The notes: a model not told the origin generated them from the sequence alone. A stretch of 64,000 bases of DNA from Hemicordylus capensis (GCF_027244095.1 NC_069657.1:429876063-429940062), one strand, 5' to 3'. Shown: positions 21,700 to 34,194, counted from the first letter of the stretch. Translations and numbers: made by a program.

Positions 21700-22108
21700 T
21701 TTCAGGGGCTAATGGGCGGGGCTTCTCAACCGGGGTCATAGGTCACCAGGAACCAAGCTCCCGTCTCCCTTAAGCCACCTCAACCGTCTCCCTACGACTC
21801 AGAACAAGCCGGTTGCGTCACCGCAGGCTACACTACACCTGCCGTACGTCATAAAGCTGACGCTTTGCGAAAACCAATCGAGTGTTCCTCCCAGCCGGCC
21901 CGTCAGGCCATCTCTTCCAATCAGAGACGCTTCATGCCCGAACAGCCTATAGGCGCAACCAAGGGGCGGAGCCTCCTGCGAAGAACCCGGAAGAAGAAGT
22001 AGAAGAGTTACGCTGAGGGAGGCCGCCGGAAATTGAAGGGGTTGTTGTTCGTCGACTCTGTGTGGTGGCTGGCGGCGGGCTCGGGGGCTTCATCGTGGGT
22101 GGTTCGCC
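21700..22108. promoter_or_regulatory. Probable bidirectional PIGF/CRIPT promoter
   Basis: GC- and CpG-rich stretch between divergent PIGF and CRIPT. Visible elements: GC boxes near 21713-21722 and 21963-21971, CCAAT boxes at 21874-21878 and 21917-21921, a CRE-like TACGTCA near 21845, and an ETS-like CCGGAAG near 21987. There is no TATA box close to the CRIPT start. The human PIGF-CRIPT pair is also divergent. Transcription starts are not determinable here. Confidence 0.7.
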
Positions 22109-22124
22109 ATGGTGTGCGAGAAGT
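22109..22124 (+). CDS. CRIPT: CRIPT exon 1, 16 coding bases
   Basis: Encodes MVCEK and the first base of Cys6, followed directly by a GTGAGT donor. The context gccATGG is a good translation start. The first Cys pair spans the exon 1/2 junction. Confidence 0.95.
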
Positions 22125-22980
22125 GTGAGTCGTTGGGCACCCGAGGGGCTGAGGGCGGCTAGAGGGCATGTAAGGGGCTTTCGCGCGTGTGGCCTGGGCG
22201 TGTGGGCCAACGGTGTCGAAGAGCAGTTAGGGAGTGGGGTGGGGGGGGGGGGCGAATTCGTGTCTACCGCCAGTGGGGGACTAGAAAGACCGATCCGACC
22301 AAGGAATTGTAGGGTCCGGGGAGGAGGAGGCCGCCTGCTGCTTTCCTACCCAAATGAAGAGAACAGAAAGGAACATAAACTCTGGCAAAATAAATGCAAG
22401 GTGGCAATAAGGAAGGCACAAAGAGATTTTGAGGAACATTTAGCTAAAAGCGTCAAGGGGATTGTGGGAGTTGTAGTCAACAACATCTGGGTATCTCTGT
22501 TAGTGGGAACACTTTGGGGGGGGTGTGAGGGTGCGTATTGCATCCCAGCATGAGTCACTTCCCATTAATTATTTATCACACTTATATCCTGCTTTTCTTC
22601 CAAGAAGCCCATAGCAGGGTACATCACAGCTATCCCTTCCTGTGAGGTTAGGGTTCCCAACAGTCCCTTATTAACACTCTTCTATTATTCTTATTAATAA
22701 TCTCTTCTTTCTCTAACCCTGATCTGCCTCTGCTGGGCAAGTCCAATGGAGAATTCTTTTGTCTGCACTGGTTGTGGTTGCATGAACCCATCACTCTTGA
22801 CAGAGAGACACTGCAGAAGAAGCTGCCTTTGGAGAGGTTGACAGTTGTGTCTCTGCCTGAATTACTAGGTGGCAGCAAGACTGGAGCAACTAAGAAGCTC
22901 TCAAAGTGTAGTTGGTGGGGTGGGATCAGGCAGTAGGACTGAACCTGTAGCTCCACAGACACAAGCTGAGGGATGGTGTA

Positions 22981-23027
<47 letters not shown>

Positions 23028-26000
23028 TGATTTCTATTCCAAAAATGGCTCAGGGTGTTTTACAAAGAGATACTGACCAAAACACTGTACTACACCATCT
23101 GGTTTATCCTTCCCCTTTTTGAGGTGTCTGGTCCAATTATTTATTTTAAAGTAAATCTTATTATGTTCAGTGGAGCCTATATCTAGGTGAATCTGCATAG
23201 AATTGCAGCCTTAGGCATTCCTGGTAGTAGGGGTCATGGAAGGCAGTGGGTCCCCCACCCCACCCCCCAATGCATTATCTGTAGATTTTTTACTTGGACT
23301 CCTGGGTAAAGGGGCCTTTCCCCCGTCTAACAGAAGTCCATCATTCTAGAACAAGTGAATTCACAAAACAAAATTCTTTGTAGTGATCGGATAGTGGAGT
23401 TATATTTACTAGTGGGCTTAGTGAAATCAGTAACATTCTTTCAACATGTTATGCTCCTAAAGGTTAACTAGATTAGCACAACCTTTATTCTTTGATTCTT
23501 TGCTCCTGTATAGGTGAGAAGAAACTTGGCACTGTAATTACGCCTGACACATGGAAAGATGGTGCAAGGAACACTACAGGTACTTTTCAAAAGTATATAT
23601 CATGATAGCTAACTTTGACTTAATATCTTATTTAAGAATGCTTGGCATTGACTATTGAGATAAGTAAACCTGGAGCTTTGGTTTTAATTTATGTTTTACA
23701 AATTATTTGTATTAAACCATAAATTTATTTTTCTTATGCAGAAAGTGGTGGGAGAAAACTAAATGAAAACAAGGCCTTGACATCAAAGAAGGCAAGGTAA
23801 TTGGTTACTTAATATTTTAACCAATAATGTTGGCCAACTGCTGACACACAATTTGCTTGTCTAGTGCTCCCCACATGCTTCTAAATCCCAACCCTTATTT
23901 GAAGATTCTCTTTCTTTCCTTCTTCCATCCCAACCTTGCTCTTATTTTCTTGGTGCTTCTTCCCCTGCTCCATCTCCCTGGTTCTCCTACCTTTCTTCCC
24001 ATCTACTTGGCTCACCTCTACCCACCCATCCCCAATATTTATCTTGCACTTAAAAAAAAATTCCTCCACTTTCTAACTTTCCCCAATCTAGAGCTGTCCC
24101 AGAATTTTCTTCCTCACAGTTGCTCTTCCAGTGTCTCATCCCTTGGCCCATTGCCTTCACAGATGCAGCTTGATTTGCCTTTCTTCTCTCTCTTGCACTT
24201 TATAGTGTCTTTCCCATGTTTCCCCCACTCTCCTAGAGCCTTACTGCACCACTTGGCCTTCTGCCACTGCATCTTCTCTAAGCTGAAGGGAAAGGAACAT
24301 TGGAGAGTGGGTTGTGGTTGCCAAAGTAGAGCTGAAACAGTGAATGCAGTAGCAACCTGCCAAATTGTGATAATTCCCTAGTACTTCTCTTTCCCTACAA
24401 ATTTTATCATCAACCTTTTATTTATTTCTTATGATCCTTCATACATGAGCACAGCAGAAATGAAATGGAACATTGACAGCTGGCCTTTATATGCCGCACA
24501 ATTCTTTTGACTTTCAGGTCATCTTACATTTAGTACAGTATCATGCATAAATATACAAACCCATTTGTATAAGAAACTTATTGGGGGAAGTGTGATGTAA
24601 ACATGTTTGTAAGATGCTATTGTGCAGGTTAAGATATAATATTTAAAAGATGAAAAGCAAACAACTGCATGGACCAGCTTTTTGCAGACATAACTAAGTA
24701 ATGCTATCTTGGAGTCTCATTATTTACCATCTTTATTTTTCTTTTATACCTCTTTCCTCATCCCCTATACTCCCAACAGTTTGAAAGTAAATAGGAACAA
24801 TTTCGATACAAATAGATAATTATTTTTTTCTTCCTAGGTTTGATCCTTATGGCAAAAACAAATTTGCAATCTGCCGAATTTGTAAAAGTTCTGTTCATCA
24901 GCCAGGCTCTCACTACTGCCAGGGATGTGCATATAAAAAAGGTGAGACATTTGATATAAATTATTCTCTTGTTTATTTGTTCTTATTAATCTCAAAGTGT
25001 ACATTTGTTTTTATGTATCAAGAATTAAGATAACTTTAAATATTTGTTATATTTATTTATTGCATTTTTATACTGCCTCTTGTCCATAGACCCCAAGATG
25101 GTTTACAACATCAATTAAAAACCCTTTATTTTAACAATAAAACACTATCATTGCTGGTTCTTCCCTCTCCCCTTCACTGGTAGATGGGAGATGTATTGAG
25201 GGGGGTGGTCAGGGTTGCTAATTCCAGCATTTACTGCAAATAAACAAAGGACTTCTTTACCACTTCACAACTGAGGCTGCCATCTGGGCTCTTATTTTCA
25301 CTTGAATTATTCAAAAGACCATTAAACAGTCATCTCTGATTGGTTGCCTTCGCTGTATTCCTACATCTCTCTTGACTTTCCATTGTAGAAAGTACAATTA
25401 TTTGTTTTATTTAAACTCTTAATGTTACCTTTTTAATCCATAGAGGCAAGGGCTTGCATATAGTGATGCCGGGGTAAGGGTTGGTGCCAACAGCTTCTGG
25501 CACTGCTGCAGCCCCCTGAACCTACTAAAAAAATGTTGCAAAGGGTTGAGGGATCTTTGGCAATGATGTGTACTGGGTTGTGCATGGTTGCAGGGGGAAG
25601 GGGGAGATCCCAGAAACTAGTTGGTGGACACCTTCCGCTAATGGAGTGCTGCTCAATTTCTGGGCTTTCCATGCTCCCTTTGCAGCTGCTCATGATGCAG
25701 TCCATGTCATTGCCAAGGGGTGTGTCTACCATCGGGAACACCTTTTTGGCAGGCTAGGGGCTGCCATGATGTCTAGAGTTGATTGGGCTGTCTTCTTCCA
25801 CTGGTGTCACTGTATGTGAGCCATAGACTTGCACTAGTAATAACACTTTTAGTATCCCAGTATCAGAAAAGATATCTGTAATGTGTCCGTGCTGTCAGCT
25901 GCAACAATATCCACACAAAATTGGTCATTGAGCCCACTGATTCCCCAAGCTTAGTGTAGGAGTAATAATAAAGCTTTGCATGTTTTCTTGATACTCTACA

Positions 26001-26522
26001 AGGGTTGGTGGGAATTGTCCTGTTCCTCTCTCTGCCATTATGTTATTCCAGAAGCAAACTTTCTGTTCATTTGCTAAACAATAATCAGATCAGTTGTAAG
26101 CAGTGTGCACAGATGAGAACAATTAGAGAGAATACTGGTTGTTGACCTATTTAGGAGTTTCTAGAAGACAACTATGTATGCCTATAGGACATATGTTTCA
26201 GATTGGCCCTGTCTTTGCTATATGAGAGGAGCAACATTTTCAAAGAACTAGATGAATAGAATTGTAGGGTGTCTCATTCATGGCTGGTTTGTTAGCTTAG
26301 TTTCCCAGGGATTGCCTTTAAGTGCACAGCTAAAGTTTGTCTAATTCTTCTGCACTGTTCAGTGATCCTAAGATGCCATATTAGCAAGATGTATATAAAT
26401 TCAGTTACTTGGATTGGATTATGCTTGTCTCAGATTTACTGTGTTTTCCATTTATAGGCATCTGCGCAATGTGCGGGAAGAAAGTTTTGGATACGAAAAA
26501 CTACAAGCAAACATCTGTTTAA
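22109..26522 (+). CDS. CRIPT: CRIPT, five exons, complete 101-residue protein
   Basis: Cysteine-rich PDZ-binding protein. It binds PDZ domain 3 of PSD-95 through its C-terminus and is also reported as a minor-spliceosome component. Coding exons: 22109-22124, 23514-23579, 23742-23796, 24838-24941, 26458-26522; all junctions are GT/AG and total 306 nt. The protein has four Cys-x-x-Cys pairs (residues 3/6, 58/61, 73/76, 83/86) and ends in QTSV, the PDZ ligand. Length equals the human protein and the sequence is almost unchanged. The start ATGG sits in a GC-rich first exon of only 16 coding bases. It is divergent from PIGF and convergent with the GTP cyclohydrolase gene. Confidence 0.98.
22352..22520 (+). 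mobile_element. CR1 fragment joined to half a MITE in CRIPT intron 1
   Basis: 22354-22460 encodes CR1 [15 protein letters not shown] and KAQRDFEEHLAKSVKG, from the linker before reverse transcriptase. It runs straight into a half MITE (ATTGTGGGAGTTGTAGTCAA) to about 22515. Confidence 0.75.
22521..23513. other. CRIPT intron 1: type C SINE piece, (ATT)n, LINE tail
   Basis: 22567-22655 is a minus-strand type C SINE end. 22979-23024 is (ATT)n. 23030-23075 is a reversed LINE tail (CCAAAAATGGCTCAGGG). The rest is unassigned. Confidence 0.5.
23514..23579 (+). CDS. CRIPT: CRIPT exon 2
   Basis: 66 nt, acceptor ATAG and donor GTAC. Encodes CEKKLGTVITPDTWKDG and on to RNTT. Phase is continuous with exons 1 and 3. 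Confidence 0.97.
23742..23796 (+). CDS. CRIPT: CRIPT exon 3
   Basis: 55 nt between acceptor TGCAG and donor GTAATT. Encodes ESGGRKLNENKALTSKKA plus two bases of the Arg codon. Confidence 0.97.
23797..24837. other. CRIPT intron 3, no element recognised
   Basis: Pyrimidine-rich 23880-24250 keeps a 174-codon open frame open by composition (Leu, Pro, Phe, Ser). It has no start context, splice logic or family likeness. Confidence 0.5.
24838..24941 (+). CDS. CRIPT: CRIPT exon 4
   Basis: 104 nt, acceptor CCTAG and donor GTGAGA. Encodes FDPYGKNKFAICRICKSS and on to HYCQGCAYKK, with two of the four Cys pairs. Confidence 0.97.
24942..26457. other. CRIPT intron 4, LINE tail then unassigned
   Basis: 25045-25130 is a reversed L2-like tail ('atactgcctcttgtccatag'). 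25440-25820 is GC-richer and may be an old DNA element, but no ends were found. Confidence 0.4.
26458..26522 (+). CDS. CRIPT: CRIPT exon 5 (terminal coding exon)
   Basis: 65 nt from acceptor TATAG to TAA at 26520-26522. Encodes GICAMCGKKVLDTKNYKQ and the final TSV, which complete the PDZ-binding tail. Confidence 0.97.
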
Positions 26523-27680
26523 TTATATACTGTGAACTTTGTATTAATCAGTTTTGAATTGAAAAACATCTAAAGGTATTTTTAGTTGGTATTTTTAGAT
26601 AAAGAGGAAAAGCTCCTTCAGAGTGTACATAGACTGACAGAGTGTACTTAGATTAAAGTTCACCCTGACTTTAAAACTGGGTATAAAATGTAATTTTCTA
26701 ATTGATTCTTATTCTAAATTAGTATAAGAGAGCTTTGGTCTATCCTGGTAATTTGATCCGGTCAAAATCACAATTTGGATTTTTGATGTATTGATATCAA
26801 GAGTGATCTGTCTCTGGCGCTTAATGTTAGCGTTAATGTTATCTGCTTGAAGCTTCAAAATGGTAAAATAATCTGAGGGAAACTAAAATCAGCACACGGT
26901 TTTTTAACCTTTTTCTTCACCTTCTGTCTACTCTGCTGTGTCATGAATGAGAGGACTTGTGAGACGCTGAATCCGTTTGCAGTAGAAAAGCTGCTGGAGA
27001 AATGTAACAGACGTTACATTATGTAATATATAGAGTGCATCTGTATATAATAGAGATAAATCAATGCCTAACTTGTGATCCACCAAGCCAAACACAGCCT
27101 TCCAGAAGCTCAGCAAGTTCCTAGTTTTGCTGCCTGCATAGAACTGCAGAAACAGGTGTTTTTTTTCAAATATCTGGAGGCAGGGGTGTAGCTATAATTG
27201 AGCGGATGGGATCAAAGAACCTGGGCCCCCCTGCTCCTAAGGGCCCCCCTGCTCCACCCCTCCCTATTTTCTTCATTATCTCCCTCACTCAGAGGGGTCA
27301 CTGGGGAGAGGGGTGAACACATGCCCCATCTCCCCTAGCTACGCCCCTCTCTGGAGGTAATAAAACATAATAGTGGGTTTCCTTCCACTTGTTGGGCCCC
27401 ATGTTCCAAAGGTCTGGTGTATAATTGTAACTCTATTACTTTTAGGGTGCAATCCTATTCACACTTACTTAGAAGTAAGCTCAGTTGAACATAGTGGGAC
27501 TTGCTTCCAAGCAAACATATTGGGCTGAAATTTCCAAGTAAGCATTTGTTGCACAGAAATGTATACTTGACTTAATAAATCTAACATAAATTAAGCCTCA
27601 TAGTGTAACATTGGTATTGAGGCATTACTTGTACATAAACTGTATATAAAGTTTGTTGCATTAAAACAAACGAAGCTGCC
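26523..27680 (+). other. CRIPT: CRIPT 3' untranslated region (likely extent)
   Basis: AT-rich sequence after the CRIPT stop. AATAAA signals occur at 27359-27364 and 27574-27579, and ATTAAA at 27660-27665. A 169-bp hAT-type MITE (27181-27349) lies inside. Which signal is used cannot be told from sequence; the extent given assumes the last one. Confidence 0.45.
27181..27349. mobile_element. hAT-type MITE in the CRIPT 3' untranslated region
   Basis: 169 bp, ends CAGGGGTGTAGCTA and TAGCTACGCCCCTC. Flanked by identical tctggagg at 27173-27180 and 27350-27357. The AATAAA at 27359 lies just outside it. Confidence 0.88.
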
Positions 27681-27814
27681 TGTATAACTTTGGATTTAGT
27701 GCATGTTTTAATGTGTGCCATTCTATCTTTTTCAAGGTTGACTTATTTCATATGTATTAAAAAGATCATATATTCCTTTTATATTTCTGGTGGCCTGCTG
27801 AAGAGGCAGCAATA

Positions 27815-30716
27815 CAGGAGACTCTTGTTTTTCATAGGTTCCTAGATCGCGGTTTCAGCGATTTGTGGGTCACTAATACAATCTGCGTCTCTCTTTCTGC
27901 AGTATGTGGTTTTGGCTATTTGCAGTTTCTGTGGGCGCTGTTTTTGTTTTCACTTTCAGTATGTGCCTGTATCTGCATTGTTTGAGGGAGGAGCTTTGTG
28001 GGTTGTTGAAAAGTTGATGGTGGAAGTTGGAGGAGGAATATGGAGAAGTTTATTGTGCTTTGGAGAAGGTTTTGGCGGAATTTGAAGCTGTGGCTGGTAG
28101 AGTCTGGAGAAGGAGCACTTTTTGAGTGTTTTCAAGCTACAGTTGGAGTGCTCAAGGTAAAGACCCGTGTTGTCAATTTACACCTGCTAACTGAGCAAAG
28201 GGGCACCTTTTAAAAGTGGTGGATCTGTTATATATACATTATTAATCAAGGGACGAGCAACTGACCCTATCCAACCCCAGCACAGCATCCTTACCATGGC
28301 TGTTGCTGGTGTCCACCTTATGTTTCTTTTAGAATGGAAGCCTTTTTGGCAAAGGGAGCCATCTTATTTACTGTATGCATTATAACATGGAAGTGCACTA
28401 TATTGTACAGTTCTGTACTGGCACTCCTTCGCTGTGCGTCCCCGCTCCACTACACCTCTTCTCATTTCTGGATTGTTCTGTATTGCACAGTTTTCATTTC
28501 TTCCCAGTAAAGATGGAGAAATGTAAGGTGGGCAGTTCTGCTGAAGGACAGAACAAAAGGCAACACAAAATTATGTCCCTGCATAAAATGTTGCTGGACA
28601 TGTTGGCCCGAGGGGACAGTGCAGCATCTGTCGGGTGCCATTACAGAATCAAATTAGTCAACAGTACATTACATCAGAAAAAATGAAGCCAACATTCGTG
28701 CAAATGTGGCGTTTTGGACACTGCAAACTACATTCCACTCTTGTGATCCCACCGTGGAACACATGGAGAAGACCCTGAACATCTGGACTGAAGACCAAGC
28801 TCAGAAGAAAGTGCCACTGAATGGGCCAGGAAAAAGCACTGAGGCTGTACAAGTGTTTGGCCAATGAAGATACAGGAACATCTGGTGGTGCTGAGTGTGC
28901 TTTTCAGGCAAGCAAGGGCTAGTTTGAGAAGTTCAAGCATTGCTACAGCCTCCATTATGTAAAGCTTGCAGGAGACATTTTATCGGCAGACCACAAAGCA
29001 GCACAGAGATTCTTGGCAGAGCTTCAACAGCTGATTGAGGAGAAAGGATACAAACCTGAGCAGGTCTTCAATATGAATGAGCCAGGCCTGTTGGGAAAGG
29101 ATGCTAGCCTGGTCCTTCATCTCCAAGCAGGAATGAACCGCTCCAGGATTGAAGGTAGCCAAGGACCACATAACCCTTCTCATCTGGAAATGCTACTGGA
29201 GACTGCTTGCTGCTTTACCAAGCACTGAACCTTCTTGCCCTCTGAGGGCAGAACAAGAACCAGCTCCCAGTCTTCTGGCATTTGAACAGGATTGCATGTG
29301 TGACTGCTGCACCCTTAACTGACTGGGTCAGCAACAGCTTCCTACCTGAAATTGAGAGATATCTGGCAGCAAAAAATGTTGCCTTCAGAGTTCTCTTGCT
29401 TCTGGACAATGTCCCTGGCCATCCTGATACCCTGCAGGATCTCTACCTAAATCTGCAGATCGCCTTCCTGCTGCCAAACACCACCTCTTTAATCCAGCCA
29501 ATGGATCAGGGTCTCATTGCGACATTCAAGGCATACTAAACCTGGAGGACATTCAAGAGGCTTCTGAACCTAATGGAAAGCAACCCCTCTCTCACAGTCA
29601 GTGATTGCTGGGAAAACTACAGCATCACTGACTGCATTCAGGTCATCAAGGCATCCCTTGAGGAGATCCAGCCTTGGAATTCCAGCTGGAAAAAACTATG
29701 GCTGGAGGCAGTCAAATTGTAAACCTCATGCGCAGTGTTGCAGGTGAAGGCTTGGAGGATATCCAGGTGGAAGAGGTAGTGGAACCGCTAGTCACAGCAG
29801 GAGCAGTCAACAGAGGAGGAGTTGGTTCAAGCGGCTGCTGAGAGCAATGAAGAAGAGGAGAGAGAGGAGGAGATGGTGGCAGCAGAGCCTTTAACTACAA
29901 AGGTCTTGACTGAGTTTCAGCAGGTGGGTGCTGCTTTGGCTGAGAAGGCCTTGGCAACTGACCCATGAATGGAGCGCAGTATAACATTCAAGAGACAGTT
30001 GGAGGCTGGGAGAAAACCCTACAGAGAAACCTACAAGGCTCTAAAGACAACAACAAAGCAGGCCACCATCATTGTCTTCCTAAAGAAGGCCAAGAGCACC
30101 ATCCCACCCAAAGGATTAAGATCTGAGGATGACACCTTCGCCTCCACTTTCCCTGGGTTTGAAGAAGAGAGTGGTGACAATGATAGCCCCGCTGCCTCTC
30201 CAGGGTCTTCTCTTGCAGAGGATCGAAGTTTTCTTTCTTTTTTCAATTTTTTATATTTTCTAAGCAGGAGTGGTGCTAAGTCCAGTGGAGTGACATAACT
30301 CTCCTTCAGTTTGTTTTTCTACCCATGTGGCTAGATACTTCCCACAGATGGAGTGATGTCACTCCTGACACCCCCTCCCCCCCATTTAATCTTTTCTGAA
30401 TTGGAGTGCTGCTAACCCTTGAAGAGTGACGCAACTCCTCTGATTTGTAGTGATTTGCTGACAGCCAAGGGTAAGACTTTTTGGAGCTGGACCAAGGACT
30501 GGTTTTGAGGTCATTACTGGAGAGCTGGAGCAGCCAAGGTACAGTGCTGTATTCCTCACTTATTTCTGCTCCCCCTTCCCTTTTGGGTGGTTTTGGGGAC
30601 TTATAAATTTTCCAAGGAACCTAACCACCAGATTCCCATATGCTCAAGGATTCCACCCCCTTTCCCCCGTGGTAGTAGTTGGGAACCTAACCCCCATGAA
30701 AAATGAGGGCCTCCTG
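27815..30716 (+). mobile_element. Tigger-type (pogo group) DNA transposon, decayed
   Basis: Ends CAGGAGACTCTTGTTTTTCAT and, inverted at 30716, CAGGAGGCCCTCATTTTTCAT. TA lies on both sides (27813-27814, 30717-30718). About 2.9 kb. Encodes a broken Tigger transposase at about 28510-30280. A LINE-tailed repeat copy is nested at about 28175-28370. Confidence 0.9.
28510..30285 (+). pseudogene. Tigger-type transposase pseudogene
   Basis: Fragments in successive frames match Tigger/TIGD proteins: an N-terminal piece KRQHKIMSLHKMLLDML (about 28558), LIEEKGYKPEQVFNMNEPGL (29030-29090), then LLLLDNVPGH and NTTSLIQPMDQGLIATFKAY (29390-29539). In relatives the first catalytic Asp lies in NADETG; here it reads NMNEPG, so that Asp is lost. 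The other two (DNVPGH, PMDQG) remain. Frameshifts and stops interrupt it; a C-terminal piece continues to about 30285. Confidence 0.88.
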
Positions 30717-30718
30717 TA

Positions 30719-33700
30719 TTTCCGGATTTGATTATGATGAAGGGAGCTAACCTGGCTAGAAGAGTCAGCTGGCTCTGTACTGGCTCAGTCACTTCCAGTT
30801 GGGTTCTTGGTGCAAGGATAACATGGGGAGTGGGGGCCTTTAGTGGTGGAGTGGCTATGGTCTGTAACTATACAATTTCCATCTTGTCTGCCAAATAACT
30901 CCTATTTACACGTACCTGATGCTGAGCAATGAGACAGATTAGGGATTATTCTGGTATACCACTTGCCTTGCTGCCTCTGTAAGTTCATAGAGGTGATTTT
31001 GAGTCTAGTGTTGGGAACCTCCTGGCTTCTGATTCTGGGATACTTCAGCATCCATGTTGTGGTTGCCTTGTTGTATGGCTTCATGGCCACTGTGGAACTA
31101 TGTAAGTGTGTTTCAGGCCAAACACATTTAGTAAGTCATATATTTTACTTTGGTGTATCTTACTAGACAAAATCAGGGTGATCTCTGGGTGGGCGAGCCT
31201 CCTACAACTCCCTTGTCGTGGAGACATTGGTACCTGATGATCCTGAACAAACAGCATCTTGGAACCTCCACAGGGTTATGAGTCCATTGTTGTGCCCTGC
31301 CCCTGGAAGCTGTTGCATCAAATAGGATTCCAGTCTGTCTTTAGGGGACACATTTGAAAGCTATTTGGCAGCAAAGAACTCCTCCTTCTCTACCAATTCT
31401 GTATTGTAGAATACAGTCTAGTGGAGTAGTTTAAAAAAGGTATTTGCTGCCAGCAAATTTAACAATGCATGAGTCTGCACATAAGTCTGCAATAATTTCT
31501 TCCTTATTTTTCCTTTCATCATAGTCAAAGCCGTTTAGCTATGTAGATCAGTGCTTTCCCTAGAAACACTGCAGCTCCTCAAGAGTTTTATAAGGGATTT
31601 CTTGATGAAAAGCTTGATAATGGCAGGCAAGCTTTCTTGCGTTTGTCCATAATCTGTCTTCCCCTGCAGTGCACTACTGTGGCAGAGTACTTTCTGTAGC
31701 AGAGTACCCCGAGTCAATCTACTGTAGCTGGGTGCACTTTCAAACACACTCTTGGGCTTCTGTGGGGCAACAGTGATGCTCCAAATGCCCAGCCAGCTCC
31801 CCGCAAACAGTGCACCTTGGAATGCACTTTGTAGTCCTTTACCATGGAATCCCTGTGCATTGCCATCGTACAAGTATGTCATGGTAGACACGTATGTGGA
31901 AAAGGTTTCCCGATACTGATAAAGAACTGCACATCATTTACTGGTGTCATTGGCTATAGAATGCAATGCTCAGTAATGAAGTCCAGAATCTTCAGAGGGA
32001 CGGGATATATCCCTGTGACTGCAGAGAGCATTAAGTTGTAGCAGTGGGATATTGCATGTGACTTGGGACTCTAGGAGAAGTAAGCTATTTTCTGAGAGTA
32101 GCATTATCTTTATGCTTGTGATGGCTCCTCAAAGTAGAAGCTAGGTGAATGTGAACGGTGGCCATGTGCACATGGTACACAAACACTTGTCCTGTGCCAT
32201 CCTCCTATGAGGCTAGGGTTTTGCTTTTTACTATTTACTCCATGAGATTCTTCCACTTCTCCAAAATATGCAAATTCCGATGCATAACTGGGTGCAATGA
32301 CCATTGCAGGAGATGACTTGGGAAGCCAAAGAGACTATTTGTCCTGGTTAAGCTGCTGGAGGGGACCTTACTGTCTGGCTTTTCCCTCTGATGCAGTCAG
32401 GTTAATGATGAACTCCATCCCCCTCCCCCACTAGTCCTTGCAAAAGAGGCCCTCCTTCCACCTATGTGCCACCTGATACCATGATATGACATTTTGCTAA
32501 TATGCACTACTGCTAACCTTTTGGGAAGCAAATTTGGTATAAGCTGAACAGGAATATTTTTTGTAGGGCCTACTGCAAATCCTAAAGCAGTGAGCTAGTT
32601 TTTGAGTTTCCTGGAACCTTCCTCGATCTTGATATCAAAGAGCAGGATGAGTGGAGAGCTATGTTGCTGGTAGAGATTATGTTAAAAGACTTGTTTGCAA
32701 TATGTTAACTATCTTAATTCAAGAAGTTATTTGCAGACTAAGTGGGTTGGTTTGTGCCCAATGCAAAATATTAAGGTTGCACCAAAGCATCTTGGGACAA
32801 AATCCATTTTATAGTGGTTCAGTCTGGCATTTGCTTTCATGCATCCAGCTGTGAAACAAAGATCAAAAAATAAGAGGGGAGGCAACAAGAGCAGCAATAT
32901 TCAATATACCAATTTTTAATATTTTGAGTATGTCATTAGTAGTTATATTCGAAACTTAAAGCAAACTAGGCTGGTATCCAAAATAATTGCTCTGTACTAA
33001 AAGCAATTTAGAAATCCAGCAGTTACAGCGACATAACAATTTTTGTTATGTCTGCATTTTAGCACCATTTTACATACCTGTTGCTCAAGACAGCTTCCTC
33101 TCCAACTGTTAGCCAAGAATGTACTTCTTGCTTGTGAGGGCTCTAGATGTTAGTGTCTGGCCTGAGTGCACAGAGCTCCGTCTGTACAGATAGTCCCATG
33201 AGCATCAGTCACAAGCCCTATTCTCACGCATTGCTTTCAATACATGTACTATCTCTGTAAACAAGTGATGAACTATACTTGTGTAGTTACTTGCATATTA
33301 CATTCAACATAGATTCAGTAGAACACATGATCTGTACTCGAAATGTGTTTAGTCCCCATGTTGACTTGATGTGCGTTATTCAAATGAATATGTGTATGAA
33401 GCAACAGCGGTATGTATGTATCGCTTCCCTGTTTCCTCTGAAACCACTGAAAGAAGTGAGCTGTAACAATATCAGGATTGGAGGCTTCTATTTAGCAAAG
33501 AAATCTCTTTCAGGAAATGCCAACCCTGTCAGGCATTGGGTTGTATGAGGCACATTTCAAGTCGTGCTATACAGTGCTTTGAGGATAATACAGTAGGGTT
33601 ACAGTACTTCTGTCGCATCTGGAGCCATAGTCCCCAGAGTGCTTGTGCACTAAAACAAACAAAATTGAATAAGGATGTAAGTTAAATAGGGACACTAAAA

Positions 33701-33726
33701 CTAATATCCAGAAGGACAATGGAATA
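30719..33726. other. Intergenic, nothing recognised
   Basis: About 3 kb of A/T-moderate sequence with no repeat seen elsewhere in the window and no family-like frame. It may hold untranslated sequence of either convergent gene, but nothing shows this. Confidence 0.4.
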
Positions 33727-34123
33727 CAGGTGGCCCTCATTAGCTGCAGTTAAAACAACCGCAGGTTCGCTTATTTGCGAATGGGTCTTAGAGACCTGGT
33801 TTCTTTATCCATAGTACAAAAATAGGCTAAAATTTGCCTTTTAGCTGTTTTGAGTGGCTGGAAATGACCTGAAAATGATTTCTGATGTCATTTCCTGCTG
33901 CCATTTTACAGTGCAGAACCATTTTGTGGGTTTTTTAGAAAAAAGAAGAAATCCTGTGATTTGTGAAAACTGGTGGTTATTTGGGGGTGGGGTGTACTGC
34001 TGGAGAACAAGGCACAGTACTTTATTTCTCTTATTTATGCTCTAACCCCTAGATTCCCATAGGGATAAGGTTTTGTTGTTCATGGTTTCTACTCCTAAAC
34101 GCAAGAATAACGAGGTCTATCTG
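33727..34123. mobile_element. Tigger-like MITE
   Basis: 397 bp, inverted ends CAGGTGGCCCTCATTAGC and CAGATAGACCTCGTTATTC. TA on both sides (33725-33726, 34124-34125). End sequence resembles the 27815 element. No coding. Confidence 0.78.
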
Positions 34124-34194
34124 TATATAGAAACAAGCTGTCAATCAAAACTTTGATTTAGAGTAGGATTCTCCTGCCGTCCTACATTTAATAA

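Noticed and set aside
22979-23024. CRISPR-like or satellite array
   Set aside because: Simple (ATT)n microsatellite; no spaced direct repeats anywhere in the window.
23857-24381. 174-codon frame in CRIPT intron 3
   Set aside because: Pyrimidine-rich low-complexity intron sequence; no splice or family support.
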